Part shown: piece after piece, positions 1 through 8,188 of the stretch | Numbering within the stretch: position 1 is the first letter of the stretch | Layout: every line of letters begins with the position of its first letter | Assembly: GCA_947626905.1 (NCBI GenBank) | Contig: CANQUE010000020.1 | Span: 1 to 35,134 of the forward strand | Direction: 5' to 3' | DNA length: 35,134 bases | Source: an uncultured Oscillospiraceae bacterium | GTDB taxonomy: Bacteria; Bacillota; Clostridia; Oscillospirales; Oscillospiraceae | Notes under the pieces: generated by a model | The model's database searches: none | Told to the model about the DNA's origin: nothing | What the model saw: the letters and a program-made list of their open reading frames with translations, nothing else | Translations under genes and position numbers: made by a program

Positions 1-281
1 CCCAGGTCGTACAGGCCGGAGTCGATGCCGGCGATGTTGGCGGCGGAGCCGCCGCTCTCGTTGACGACCATCTTCACCCCGGTCTTGTCCTCCAGGAAGG
101 TGGACAGCACGCCGGAGAAGGCGTAATAAGTACCGCTGGAGCCGCCGGTGCCGATGGACAGGCTGGTGCCGGAGGCGGCCGCGTCGCCGCCCTTATCGCC
201 GGCGTCGCTGCCGGAGCCGCCGCAGGCGGCCAGGGACAGGACCATCAGCAGCGCAAGCAGGAGTGCAACTATCTTTTTCAT
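1..281 (-). CDS. TAXI-family TRAP transporter solute-binding lipoprotein (5' part only)
   Basis: The gene enters from its N-terminus and runs off the left edge, so only about 93 residues are visible. They begin with a lipoprotein signal peptide (MKKIVALLLALLMVLSLAAC, with LAAC as lipobox), then a Gly/Ser/Ala/Asp-rich linker, then SIGTGGSSGTYYAFSGVL and VNESGGSAANIAGIDSG. The SIGTGG..GTYY signature and the following segment are typical of TAXI solute receptors of TRAP transporters, which capture carboxylates or related solutes outside the cell for sodium-driven uptake. A GGGAGG ribosome site lies about 9 nt before the ATG, and a good promoter lies further upstream. The membrane subunit is presumably beyond the left edge. 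The family call rests on the N-terminal third only, and the substrate is unknown. Confidence 0.85.
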   Translation of the reverse strand, partial: MKKIVALLLALLMVLSLAACGGSGSDAGDKGGDAAASGTSLSIGTGGSSGTYYAFSGVLSTFLEDKTGVKMVVNESGGSAANIAGIDSGLYDL

Positions 282-350
282 GTGTTTTATCCTCCCAATG
301 ATTTTGCCAGTATATGCAGCTTTTCGTTTCCGATTCTGCAATGTACGCTC

Positions 351-379
351 ATTATATGCCTGTGTTTTTGATAATTCAA
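351..379 (-). promoter_or_regulatory. Sigma-A-type promoter of the TAXI receptor gene
   Basis: On the minus strand, TTGAAT (374-379) and TATAAT (351-356) are separated by 17 nt, about 70 nt before the start codon. The flanking 360-420 region is unusually AT-rich for this window, which may help promoter strength. Confidence 0.7.
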
Positions 380-472
380 GCAAAAAATGAAATTTTATCT
401 TTGAAATCCTGCAAATTATCCATTCTGCCCAACCCTTGCGCCGCCCCGCGCGGATTTTTGGGTACAGTTGAC

Positions 473-504
473 AACGCCCCGGGGGCTGTCACCCCTGGGG
501 CGTT
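473..504 (-). terminator. Strong GC hairpin after the permease gene
   Basis: AACGCCCC (473-480) pairs with GGGGCGTT (497-504), and GGGG (482-485) with CCCC (492-495), giving a 13-bp stem including one G-U pair and a six-base loop. It sits 15 nt past the permease stop codon. The U-tract on the minus strand is poor (GTTGTC), so termination efficiency is uncertain. Confidence 0.55.
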
Positions 505-519
505 TCCAATATCTTGCAG

Positions 520-2517
520 TCACCGGCCCACCAGCCGGGCATAGACCCGGGCCGTCAGCAGGTATACCGCCGTATACACCACCGCGAAGGCCGCCGCCGT
601 GCCCACCGTGCACAGCAAAAACAGGCCCCTGTCCAGCATGTCCCATATCTCCAGCAGCCGCGCCACCAGGGGGAAGGCCGCCGCCATATGGCAGAAGGCG
701 GTGACCAGCGGCAGGAAGAACACCAGCAGGATCTGGCTGTGGACAGACCGGCGGACCAGGACCTCGTCCATGCCCACCTTCCGCATCACGGCGAACCGCT
801 GCCGGTCCTCGTAGCCCTCGGATACCTGCTTGTAGTAGATCAGCAGCGCCGCTCCGCCCAAAAACAGCGTCCCCAGAAACAGCCCCAGAAACAGCAGCGA
901 GCCATACTCCACCAGCAGGTCGCCTCTGGTCTGCCCGATATCCTTGCTGCCGTCGGCGAAGGACCCCTCGTGGGCGTGGTTGTCATACACATATTGGCGG
1001 ATGACGCCCAGGCATCCATGGGTGTCCTCCCCCGCGGGCAGGTCGAAGTCCACGCAGTGCATGACGAAGGTGCCGAAACCGCAGCTATAGTGGGGATCGC
1101 CCGCCCGGTAGTTCTCGGCCTCGAGCCGCAGCGCCGCGATGGCGTCGGCGTCCGCCACCACCAGCTGTTGGTGCTCCCCCTGGAGCAGCGGGTCCTCCAG
1201 CCCGAGCGCCCGGGTCATATACACCGCCGCCGGGTCGTCGTCCCGATCCAGATGTCCCGCCACGGTGAAGGTGGTGTCCATGACCGTCAGCGTATCGCCC
1301 GGGGCGGTGGTCAGCACCTGCCCCGGCGCCAGGTCCGCGTGCCGGCCGGTCATATCCTCGTATCCGGCCCCGTCCAGGAAGTACAGGTTGACGGCGTTGA
1401 CCACTCTGTCGTCGTCCCAGCCGTACTCCCACCAGGTATAGCGGACCACGCTTTCGGGGTGGTAGCCCGCCGCCCGGGCCTCCTCCAGCGCCCCGTCCAG
1501 CAGCCCGTCCCAGTCCTCCTCCACCATGCTTCCAAACTCGCACATCACGTCCCGGGGGAAGTATCCGCGCAGGTGGCTCTCCAGCCCCATGCGCAGGCAC
1601 ACCGTGCTGGACACCATCACCAGCACCGCCGTGGACAATATACAGATGATGGCCAGGCCCGCGGCGTTGCGGCCCATCCGGTGGATCAGGCCGGACACGG
1701 AGATGAAGTGCCGGGCCTTGTAGTAATAGCCCTTCCAGCGGCGCAAAAGCTTCAGCCCCGTCACCGTCCCGGCCAGGAACAGGGCGAAGGTGCCGAAGAT
1801 CACCAGCAGCACCGCCGCGAAGAACCACAGGATGTCGTCCTGCGTCACGGACCCCATCAGCGCCGGCCGGCCGATGGCGATGCCGTAGCCCGTCCCCAGC
1901 AGAGCGATCCCCACCAAAGCGATGAACCATCTGCTTTTTGGCTCTTTATCCCCCACATTTCCACTTATCAACAGATCCGACGGGCGCATACGCCCCACCC
2001 GCACCACGTTGGCGGCAAAGATGAGCCCCAGGATGAGCAGGAACACGCCCGCCGTCAGCGCCAGGCACCGGCCATAGATCACCGGCCCGAGATAGGTCCG
2101 CCCCGTCAGCTTCGCCAGGGTCAGCAGCAGCAGCCGGTCCAGCAGCACCCCGCCGGCCAGGCCGCCGCCCACGCCGATGGCGGCGGTGAGCGCCGTCTCC
2201 CACGCCAGCAGCCGGGTCATGTTGGCCCGGTCCAGGCCCAGCACCGCGTACAGGCCAAACTCCCGGCCCCGCTGCTTCATGAGAAAGCCGTTGGTGTACA
2301 GCAGAAAGCCGCCGCATACCAGAGCCAACACCACCGTGCACATCCGCATGATGGCCCGCACGTCCCCGGGGTCGGCCATGCCCGCCGGGTCGCCGGTGGT
2401 GGCCAGCATATAAAATCCCGCCGCGGCCCCGGCTACCGTCAGCAGATAGGGCACATAAAAGCGGCTGTTTTTCCGCAGACAGTCCCAGGCCAGCCGGGCA
2501 TAAAACCGCTCACCCAT
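520..2517 (-). CDS. BceB-like ABC transporter permease (FtsX family), peptide-antibiotic resistance/sensing
   Basis: The product is a 665-residue integral membrane protein. The N-terminal MGERFYARLAWDCLRKNSRFYVPYLL motif region is typical of BceB-type permeases. Membrane segments come in FtsX-like blocks, with a large extracellular domain at roughly residues 315-535 between the seventh and eighth segments, then three C-terminal segments. The length matches BceB/PsdB (about 640-670 residues). It follows the ATPase gene with an 8-nt overlap and lies downstream of a matching kinase and regulator. In known Bce modules the permease both removes lipid-II-cycle-targeting peptides (bacitracin, lantibiotics) and signals flux to the kinase; the ligand here cannot be read from sequence. 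The family call is secure, the exact orthologue is not. Confidence 0.9.
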   Translation of the reverse strand: MGERFYARLAWDCLRKNSRFYVPYLLTVAGAAAGFYMLATTGDPAGMADPGDVRAIMRMCTVVLALVCGGFLLYTNGFLMKQRGREFGLYAVLGLDRANMTRLLAWETALTAAIGVGGGLAGGVLLDRLLLLTLAKLTGRTYLGPVIYGRCLALTAGVFLLILGLIFAANVVRVGRMRPSDLLISGNVGDKEPKSRWFIALVGIALLGTGYGIAIGRPALMGSVTQDDILWFFAAVLLVIFGTFALFLAGTVTGLKLLRRWKGYYYKARHFISVSGLIHRMGRNAAGLAIICILSTAVLVMVSSTVCLRMGLESHLRGYFPRDVMCEFGSMVEEDWDGLLDGALEEARAAGYHPESVVRYTWWEYGWDDDRVVNAVNLYFLDGAGYEDMTGRHADLAPGQVLTTAPGDTLTVMDTTFTVAGHLDRDDDPAAVYMTRALGLEDPLLQGEHQQLVVADADAIAALRLEAENYRAGDPHYSCGFGTFVMHCVDFDLPAGEDTHGCLGVIRQYVYDNHAHEGSFADGSKDIGQTRGDLLVEYGSLLFLGLFLGTLFLGGAALLIYYKQVSEGYEDRQRFAVMRKVGMDEVLVRRSVHSQILLVFFLPLVTAFCHMAAAFPLVARLLEIWDMLDRGLFLLCTVGTAAAFAVVYTAVYLLTARVYARLVGR

Positions 2518-3274
2518 CGCTCCGCCCCCCGGCCAGCGCCGTCAGCACGTCGGAGATGCGGCCGTAAAACCGTCCCTGGTCGTCCTCTCCCCGGTACAGC
2601 TGGTGATACAGCGTGCCGTCCTTGATGAACAGCACCCTCCCCGCGTGGCTGGCGGCTTTCACCGAATGGGTCACCATCAGCACGGTCTGCCCCCCGGCGT
2701 TGACGCTGTCCAGCAGCGCCAGCAGCCCGTCGGAGCTGCGGGAATCCAGCGCCCCCGTGGGCTCGTCCGCCAGCACCAGGCAGGGCGAGAGGATCAGCGC
2801 CCGGGCCACGGCGGTCCGCTGTTTCTGCCCGCCGGATATCTCATAGGGGTACTTGTCCAGGATCTCCCGTATGCCCAGCCGGGCCGCCAGCTCCGGCAGG
2901 ACCTGGTCCATCTCCCGGCGGGACCGGCCCGCCAGCACCATGGGCAGGAGGATGTTGTCCCGGACGTTGAAGGTGTCCAGCAGGTTGAACTCCTGGAACA
3001 CAAAACCCAGGTTGTCCCGCCGGAAGGCGGCCAGCTCCCGCTCCGGCAGGTCCGCCATATCCCGGCCCGCCAGCAGCACCCGGCCCGCCGTGGGCCTGTC
3101 CAGGGAGGCCACCACGTTCAGAAGGGTGGTCTTGCCGGAGCCGGACTCCCCCATCACCGCCGCGAATTCCCCCTCCTCCAGGGAGAAGCTCACCCCCGTC
3201 AGGGCGTGGACCGCCTGTCCCCCGAACCGGGACGTGTATGTTTTTTGCAGATCTTCCACTTCCAAAAGCGCCAT
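2510..3274 (-). CDS. BceA-like ABC transporter ATP-binding protein
   Basis: The product is about 254 residues with a Walker A motif (GESGSGKTT), Q-loop (FQEFNLLD), signature (YEISGGQKQR), Walker B (LVLADEPTGALD) and switch His (VTHS). It belongs to the MacB/LolD-like class that partners FtsX-type permeases. The frame could begin at a GTG at 3280, but AAGGAGG lies only 3 nt from that GTG and 9 nt from the ATG at 3274, so the ATG is preferred. The stop overlaps the permease start, implying translational coupling. It should energise the adjacent permease. About 100 nt separate it from the kinase gene upstream; that gap carries a candidate operator and hairpins. Confidence 0.92.
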   Translation of the reverse strand: MALLEVEDLQKTYTSRFGGQAVHALTGVSFSLEEGEFAAVMGESGSGKTTLLNVVASLDRPTAGRVLLAGRDMADLPERELAAFRRDNLGFVFQEFNLLDTFNVRDNILLPMVLAGRSRREMDQVLPELAARLGIREILDKYPYEISGGQKQRTAVARALILSPCLVLADEPTGALDSRSSDGLLALLDSVNAGGQTVLMVTHSVKAASHAGRVLFIKDGTLYHQLYRGEDDQGRFYGRISDVLTALAGGRSDG

Positions 3275-3307
3275 CTTCACCGGCCTCCTTTGGTCCTATT
3301 ATGGACC

Positions 3308-3352
3308 GGGCGGGAAAGCGATGCCATCGCTTTGGCTTACACTTTCCCGCCC
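3308..3352 (-). other. Two overlapping, mutually exclusive hairpins ahead of the ATPase gene
   Basis: GGGCGGGAAAG (3308-3318) can pair with CTTTCCCGCCC (3342-3352), an 11-bp perfect stem. Alternatively AAAGCGATG (3315-3323) pairs with CATCGCTTT (3325-3333). The two share bases 3315-3318, so they cannot coexist fully. There is no U-run after either. They lie in the untranslated gap between the kinase stop and the ATPase start and may tune expression or mRNA stability. The base pairing is seen; the function is inferred. Confidence 0.4.
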
Positions 3353-3365
3353 TGCCTTACGATCC

Positions 3366-3380
3366 TGTCACTTTTGTCAC
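3366..3380 (-). promoter_or_regulatory. Candidate Bce-type response-regulator operator before the ABC genes
   Basis: The minus strand reads GTGACAAAAGTGACA, a tandem GTGACA repeat with 9-bp period that overlaps the kinase stop codon. The GTGACAAAA core recurs before the regulator gene (5096-5110). GTGAC half-sites occur in the published B. subtilis BceR operator, though as an inverted repeat. Promoter elements downstream of it are not clear. Confidence 0.4.
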
Positions 3381-4363
3381 TCCACGCCCAGCTCCCGCTC
3401 CGCCAGATCCAGGCGCGCCTCGGTGCCCCGGCCCGGCTCGGACCGGAGGGAGATGTCGTGGCCCAGCATCCGGCACACCCGGCGGCACAGATACAGCCCT
3501 ATGCCTGTGGACCGGCCGTCGCCCCGGCGGCCGTTGAAGCCGGTGTAGCCCTTCTCGAACACCATAGGCAGATCCTCCGGGGCGATACCCACCCCCGTAT
3601 CCCGGACCACCAGCGTCGGGCCCGGCTCGGTATAGACGCTCACGCTGCCGCGGGGGGTGTATTTCAGGGCGTTGGACAGCAGCTGTTCCACGGTGAAGCC
3701 CAGCCATTTCTCGTCGGTGAGGACCTGGCCCTCCACCGGTCCGTAGTTCAGCGTCACCCCCCGGCGGATGAACCAGGCGGCATACTTTTTCACCGCCCGC
3801 CGGACGATGCCGTCCAGCCCGTACCGGGCCACCACCAGGTCCTGTCCCCCGTCCAGCCGCAGATAGCCCAGGGCCATCTCCGCGTACTGTTCGATGCGGA
3901 ACAGCTGGTTTTTCATCTCCCCCCGGTCCGGCTGCGGGTCCTCCAGCAGCAGGCCCAGCCCGGCGATGGGAGTCTTGATCTGGTGGACCCAGCCGGTGAA
4001 CCAGTCCAGCCGGTCCTCCACGGCCCGGTCCGTCCGGGCCTGCCGCCGGTCCAGCTCCTCCCGCAGCGCGCCGATCAGCTTTTGATAATCCTCCTCCAGA
4101 CCGTCGCCGGCCTGGGGCAGCTGCACCGGCAGAAGCGGGTCTCGCAGCGCGGCCGCCATCTGCCGCCGCCGGCCGGCATAGCGCACGGCCCCGGCCGCCA
4201 GGCACACCAGCCCCAAGAAGCCGCACAGCACCGCCGCGTATCCCACCGCCGCCGCCGGCGCGCCGGAGAGATAGAACACCGCCGCGAACACCCCCGCGAA
4301 CAGCGCGAACAGCGCCGCCGCCGGCGCGATCCGGCGCAGATAGGAAAATATCCCGCTCCTCAT
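3377..4363 (-). CDS. BceS-like intramembrane-sensing histidine kinase
   Basis: The product is a 328-residue kinase with two closely spaced N-terminal membrane helices (about residues 14-33 and 40-60) and almost no extracellular loop, the hallmark of BceS-type kinases that sense through their partner transporter. A short linker leads to a DHp region with phospho-acceptor His127 in WVHQIKTP, then an HATPase domain with N (QLLSNALKYTP), G1 (DTGVGI) and G2 (GIGLYL) boxes. The ATG at 4363 overlaps the regulator stop (ATGA) and was chosen over an in-frame upstream extension that would run into the regulator gene. With the flanking genes it forms a complete RR-HK-ATPase-permease module. Confidence 0.92.
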   Translation of the reverse strand: MRSGIFSYLRRIAPAAALFALFAGVFAAVFYLSGAPAAAVGYAAVLCGFLGLVCLAAGAVRYAGRRRQMAAALRDPLLPVQLPQAGDGLEEDYQKLIGALREELDRRQARTDRAVEDRLDWFTGWVHQIKTPIAGLGLLLEDPQPDRGEMKNQLFRIEQYAEMALGYLRLDGGQDLVVARYGLDGIVRRAVKKYAAWFIRRGVTLNYGPVEGQVLTDEKWLGFTVEQLLSNALKYTPRGSVSVYTEPGPTLVVRDTGVGIAPEDLPMVFEKGYTGFNGRRGDGRSTGIGLYLCRRVCRMLGHDISLRSEPGRGTEARLDLAERELGVE

Positions 4364-5037
4364 CGGTCCTCCACCATATAGCCCACGCCCTTTTTCGTGA
4401 CGATGAACGCCGCCAGCCCCGCCGCCTCCAGACGGCGGCGCAGCCGGGCCACGTTCACCGTCAGGGTGTTTTCGTCCACGAAGCAGTCCGTCTGCCACAG
4501 CTTTTCCATCAGCTCCTCCCGGGTCACGACCCGGCCCCGGTTGGCCATCAGCGTCTCCAGGATGCGGTAATCGTTTTTCGTCAGCTCGATCCGCTCTCCC
4601 CGGAAGGACAGGGTGGCGCTGCCGGTATCCAGCAGCGCCTCCCCGGCCCGGAGCACCGTCAGCGGCGCCCGAAAATCATAGGTCCGGCGCATCACCGCCT
4701 GGATCTTCGCCATCAGCACCTCCCGGTCAAAGGGCTTGGGGATGAAATCGTCCCCGCCCATGTCCATGGCCATGACGATGTTCATATTGTCCGACGCGGA
4801 GGACAAAAACACGATGGGCACCTGCGACTCCGCCCGTATCCTCCTGCACCAGTGGTAACCGTTGTAAAACGGCAGGCCGATGTCCATGAGCACCAGCTGG
4901 GGGCCGAAGGCGCGAAACTCCTCCATCACCCGGCGCAAGTCCTCCGCGGCGCGCACCTCGAAGCCCCATCCGGTCATATAGGCCGCCAGCCGGGAGGCGA
5001 TCAGCTCGTCGTCCTCCACCAGAAACGCCTTGTACAT
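4360..5037 (-). CDS. BceR-like OmpR-family response regulator
   Basis: The product has 225 residues: a receiver domain with acidic pair D9/D10 and phospho-acceptor Asp52 (LVLMDIGLP), conserved Lys in PKPFD, then a C-terminal winged helix (TKNDYRILETL and the recognition segment VDENTLTVNVARLRRRL). The segment NIVMAMDMGGDDFIPKPFD is characteristic of the BceR group. It is first in the module, with GGGAGG before the ATG. It should activate the ABC genes and probably its own operon; a GTGACAAAA element is found in front of both. Confidence 0.92.
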   Translation of the reverse strand: MYKAFLVEDDELIASRLAAYMTGWGFEVRAAEDLRRVMEEFRAFGPQLVLMDIGLPFYNGYHWCRRIRAESQVPIVFLSSASDNMNIVMAMDMGGDDFIPKPFDREVLMAKIQAVMRRTYDFRAPLTVLRAGEALLDTGSATLSFRGERIELTKNDYRILETLMANRGRVVTREELMEKLWQTDCFVDENTLTVNVARLRRRLEAAGLAAFIVTKKGVGYMVEDR

Positions 5038-5095
5038 CTCCCCACCTCCCCCGCCAGTTTACCAGACGCTCCCCCGGTTTTCCACCCCTCCGGCC

Positions 5096-5110
5096 TAACA
5101 ATTTTGTCAC
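5096..5110 (-). promoter_or_regulatory. Candidate autoregulatory operator of the Bce-like regulator
   Basis: The minus strand reads GTGACAAAATTGTTA, a degenerate inverted repeat sharing GTGACAAAA with the site before the ATPase gene. It lies 59 nt upstream of the regulator start. The match between the two sites is seen; binding is inferred. Confidence 0.35.
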
Positions 5111-5128
5111 CTTCCCGCCCGGGGCAGA

Positions 5129-5156
5129 TTGACATTTTTCCGCCGGGCGATATAAT
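5129..5156 (+). promoter_or_regulatory. Consensus sigma-A promoter for the hydroxy-acid oxidase operon
   Basis: Perfect TTGACA (5129-5134) and perfect TATAAT (5151-5156) are separated by 16 nt. Transcription should begin near 5163, leaving a leader of about 45 nt before the ATG at 5207. It should drive the three-gene block to 10044. Confidence 0.88.
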
Positions 5157-5206
5157 GGATACAACCTACTATATTAATGAACGTTTACACAAAGGAGCGT
5201 ACGACC

Positions 5207-6226
5207 ATGACCTATAACGAGATATTGCAGGCCGCCCGTGACCAGGTCGGCCCCTACTGCAAGGCGTGCCCCGTGTGCGACGGCCGGGCCTGCGGCAACA
5301 CCGTCCCCGGCCCGGGCTGCAAGGCCCCCAACAACACCGCCGCCCGCAACTACGCCAAGTGGCAGGAGGTCCTTGTGAACATGGACACCCTGTGCCCCAA
5401 CGCCGTGCCGGACACCTCCTTCCGCCTGTTCGGCTGGAACTTCAAGGCCCCTATTTTCATCGCCCCCCTCGGCTCGCTGAAGCTGCACTACGGGGACAAG
5501 TACGACGACTTCGCCTATAACAGCATTCTGGTCCCCGCCGCGGCGGAATACGGCGTCGCCGCCTTCACCGGGGACGGGGTGGACCCGGAGATCATGAAGA
5601 GCTCCGTCCGGGACATGGAAAAGGTCCAGGGCATCGGCATACCCACCATCAAGCCCTGGAATCTGGAGGCCGTGTTCGAGAAGCTGGACATCCTGAACGC
5701 CAAGGGCATCTTCGCCGCCGCCATGGACGTGGACGGGGCGGGCCTGCCCTTCCTGAAGGCCATGAACCCCAACGCGGGCAGCAAGTCCGTGGAGGAGCTG
5801 CGCCAGATCACCGCCTACGCCAAAATGCCCTTCATCGTCAAGGGGATCATGACCCCTGCCGGCGCCGAGAAGGCCATCCAGGGCGGCGCGGCGGCCATCG
5901 TAGTCTCCAACCACGGCGGCCGGGTCCAGGGCGGCGTGCCCGCCACGGCGGAGGTGCTGCCCGCCATCGCCAAAACGGTGGCCGGACGGGTCCCCGTGTT
6001 CGTGGACGGCGGCATCCGCTCCGGCACGGACGTGTTCCGGGCCCTGGCCCTGGGGGCGGACGCGGTGCTGATCGGCCGGCCCCTGGTACCCTTCGTCTAC
6101 GCCGCCGGCGCGGAGGGGATGCGGGTGTATCTGGACAAGATCATCGCCGAGCTGCGGGACACCATGACCATGTGCGGCGCCCCCACTCTGGCCGACATCG
6201 GCCCGGACAACATCACCCGCTTCTGA
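5207..6226 (+). CDS. FMN-dependent alpha-hydroxy-acid oxidising protein with Cys-rich N-terminus
   Basis: The product is a 339-residue TIM-barrel flavoenzyme of the lactate/glycolate oxidase (LldD/FCB2) superfamily, expected to oxidise a 2-hydroxy acid to a 2-oxo acid. Seen: barrel Lys213 (FIVKG), active-site His237 and Arg240 in SNHGGR, and FMN-phosphate segments DGGIRSG (268-274) and GRPLV. The family's usual Q-L-D after SNHG-R is replaced by VQG. The N-terminus carries C18-x2-C-x2-C-x4-C-x8-C38, absent from classical lactate oxidases. Start: AAAGGAG lies 10 nt before ATG 5207; an in-frame ATG at 5177 has no ribosome site and lies just after the likely transcription start. The substrate is unknown. 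The next gene follows after 39 nt without a terminator, so co-transcription is likely. Confidence 0.88.
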   Translation: MTYNEILQAARDQVGPYCKACPVCDGRACGNTVPGPGCKAPNNTAARNYAKWQEVLVNMDTLCPNAVPDTSFRLFGWNFKAPIFIAPLGSLKLHYGDKYDDFAYNSILVPAAAEYGVAAFTGDGVDPEIMKSSVRDMEKVQGIGIPTIKPWNLEAVFEKLDILNAKGIFAAAMDVDGAGLPFLKAMNPNAGSKSVEELRQITAYAKMPFIVKGIMTPAGAEKAIQGGAAAIVVSNHGGRVQGGVPATAEVLPAIAKTVAGRVPVFVDGGIRSGTDVFRALALGADAVLIGRPLVPFVYAAGAEGMRVYLDKIIAELRDTMTMCGAPTLADIGPDNITRF

Positions 6227-6265
6227 GCTTTGACACCCTGAGTAAACCGAAAGGAGAATCCGCCT

Positions 6266-8188
6266 GTGGACCGGCCTGACCCCGCTATGACCGCCCCTTA
6301 CGATCTGCTTCCCGCCCCGATCCTCCTGGCCGCCAGAGATGACGGCCTGTGGCGGTGCGCATACGAAAATCCGGCCTCGGAGTATCTGCCGGACAGATCC
6401 TCCCTGCTGGCGGCGCTGGTACCGGCGCTGGACGCGGCCGCCGCCGGCCACACCACGGACCGGGAGCACATCGAGCTGGACGGCCGGCACATCTCCGCCC
6501 GCGTCGCCCCCTGGCCGGGTGGCATGGCGCTGGTGCTGCTGCGGGACGAGACATGGGAGCTGCTGCGCTATCAGGAGCAGCTGGAGGCCGCCAGCGCCGC
6601 GCTGCAAAGCGCCCTGGACACGGCCAACGCCGCCAACCGGGCCAAGAGCGATTTCCTCTCCCACATGTCCCACGACATCCGCACGCCCCTGAACGCCATC
6701 ATCGGCATGACCACCATCGCCCGCGCCCACATCGGCGACACCGGGCGGCTGGAGGACTGCCTGGAGAAGATCGACCTGTCCAGCCGCCATCTGCTGGGGC
6801 TGATCAACGACATTCTGGACATGAGCCGGATCGAGAGCGGCAAAATGGCCCTCAACCCCGAGGAATTCACCATGGCCGACTTCATCCACGGGCTCATGGC
6901 CGTGCTCCAGCCCCAGGCGGACAAAAAGCGCCAGAAGGTGACCCTGGATTTCACCGGCATCCACTGCGAGCGGGTCCGGGGCGACCAGCTCCGCATCCAG
7001 CAGATCCTGATCAACATCTTGACCAATGCGGTGAAATTCACCCCCGAGGAGGGCGAGATATCCCTCCGGGTGCGGGAGACCGGCGAGCGGTACGGCAACA
7101 CCGGCTCTTACGCCTATTATGAGTTCACCGTCCGGGACACCGGCATGGGCATGAGCCCGGAGTTCCTCTCCCGGATCTTCCAGCCCTTTGAGCGGGCCGG
7201 CTCCGTCAGCCGCATCGAGGGCACGGGCCTGGGCATGACCATCACCCACAACCTGGTGGAGATGATGAACGGCTCCATCCACGTGTCCAGCCAGGAGGGG
7301 GTGGGCTCCCAGTTCACCGTGACCCTGCCTCTGGAGCAGCTGGACGAGCCGGAGACCGGCGCCCAGGCCCTGAAGGGGCTGCGCATCCTGGCGGCGGACG
7401 AGGCCGCCGTGCTGGACCATCTGCGGGAGATCGCCGGGGATCTGGGCATGGAATGCGACGCCTGCGACTCCACCGTCACGGCCATAGACATGGCCGCCCA
7501 GGCCCATATGGAGGGCCGGGACTATTTCGCCATCCTTCTGGCCTGGCGGATGCCGGTGGTGGACGGGGTGAAGGCCTGCCGCGAGCTGCGGGCCATGCTG
7601 GGCGGGGAGATCCCCATCTTCCTCATGTCCTCCTATGAGTGGTCCCTCAGCGACGACGACATGCGCAAATACGGCGTCACCGGCTTCGTATCCAAGCCCC
7701 TGTTCCGCTCCCGCCTGGCCCAGACCCTCCTGGCCTTCACCGGGGAGGGGCGGCAGTCCCGGACCGCCGGGGAGAGCGGGTCCGGCTTTGCCGGCCGGCG
7801 CATCCTTCTGGCCGAGGACAACGAGATCAACCGGGAGATCGCCGTGGAGATGCTGGAGATGCAGGGCGTCCAGGTGGAGTGCGCCGCCAACGGCCGGGAG
7901 GCGGTGGAGCGCTTCAGCGCCAGCGGCCCCGGTCACTTCGACCTGATCTTCATGGACCTGCAGATGCCGGTGATGGACGGTCTGGCGGCTACCCGGGCCA
8001 TCCGGGTCCTGCCCCGGACCGACAGCCGCTCCATCCCCATCGTGGCCATGACCGCCAACGCCTTCGTGGAGGACATCCAGGCCTGCCATGAGGCGGGGAT
8101 GAACGGCCACCTGGCCAAGCCCATCAGTCTGCAGCAGCTCACCGGCGTGCTCCGCCGGTGGCTGGCCCAGGAGGAGGCGGGATCATGA
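6266..8188 (+). CDS. Cytosolic hybrid sensor histidine kinase with degenerate and intact receiver domains
   Basis: The product has 640 residues from a GTG start (GAAAGGAG 9 nt upstream). The N-terminal ~100 residues look like a divergent PAS-type sensor, with no membrane helix or signal peptide. A short coiled region precedes DHp with phospho-acceptor His136 (SHMSHDIRTPLNAIIG), then HATPase (INILTNAVKFTP, DTGMGM, GTGLGMTI). Next is a receiver-like domain (about 373-490) whose phosphorylation site is lost: Ala426 in ILLAWRMPVVDG stands where Asp is expected. A second receiver (about 508-635) keeps Asp564 (LIFMDLQMP) and the conserved Lys (LAKPIS). It overlaps the next gene by ATGA, so kinase and HD-GYP-like protein are probably partners. 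There is no DNA-binding output domain in this operon. Confidence 0.9.
   Translation: MDRPDPAMTAPYDLLPAPILLAARDDGLWRCAYENPASEYLPDRSSLLAALVPALDAAAAGHTTDREHIELDGRHISARVAPWPGGMALVLLRDETWELLRYQEQLEAASAALQSALDTANAANRAKSDFLSHMSHDIRTPLNAIIGMTTIARAHIGDTGRLEDCLEKIDLSSRHLLGLINDILDMSRIESGKMALNPEEFTMADFIHGLMAVLQPQADKKRQKVTLDFTGIHCERVRGDQLRIQQILINILTNAVKFTPEEGEISLRVRETGERYGNTGSYAYYEFTVRDTGMGMSPEFLSRIFQPFERAGSVSRIEGTGLGMTITHNLVEMMNGSIHVSSQEGVGSQFTVTLPLEQLDEPETGAQALKGLRILAADEAAVLDHLREIAGDLGMECDACDSTVTAIDMAAQAHMEGRDYFAILLAWRMPVVDGVKACRELRAMLGGEIPIFLMSSYEWSLSDDDMRKYGVTGFVSKPLFRSRLAQTLLAFTGEGRQSRTAGESGSGFAGRRILLAEDNEINREIAVEMLEMQGVQVECAANGREAVERFSASGPGHFDLIFMDLQMPVMDGLAATRAIRVLPRTDSRSIPIVAMTANAFVEDIQACHEAGMNGHLAKPISLQQLTGVLRRWLAQEEAGS

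Noticed and set aside
5177-5206. Upstream ATG extending the hydroxy-acid oxidase by ten codons
   Set aside because: It lies about 14 nt after the likely transcription start with no ribosome site, whereas AAAGGAG serves ATG 5207.
5174-8110. A 978-codon minus-strand frame opposite the oxidase and hybrid kinase
   Set aside because: It spans two well-supported genes and their intergenic gap on the other strand and has shadow-type composition.
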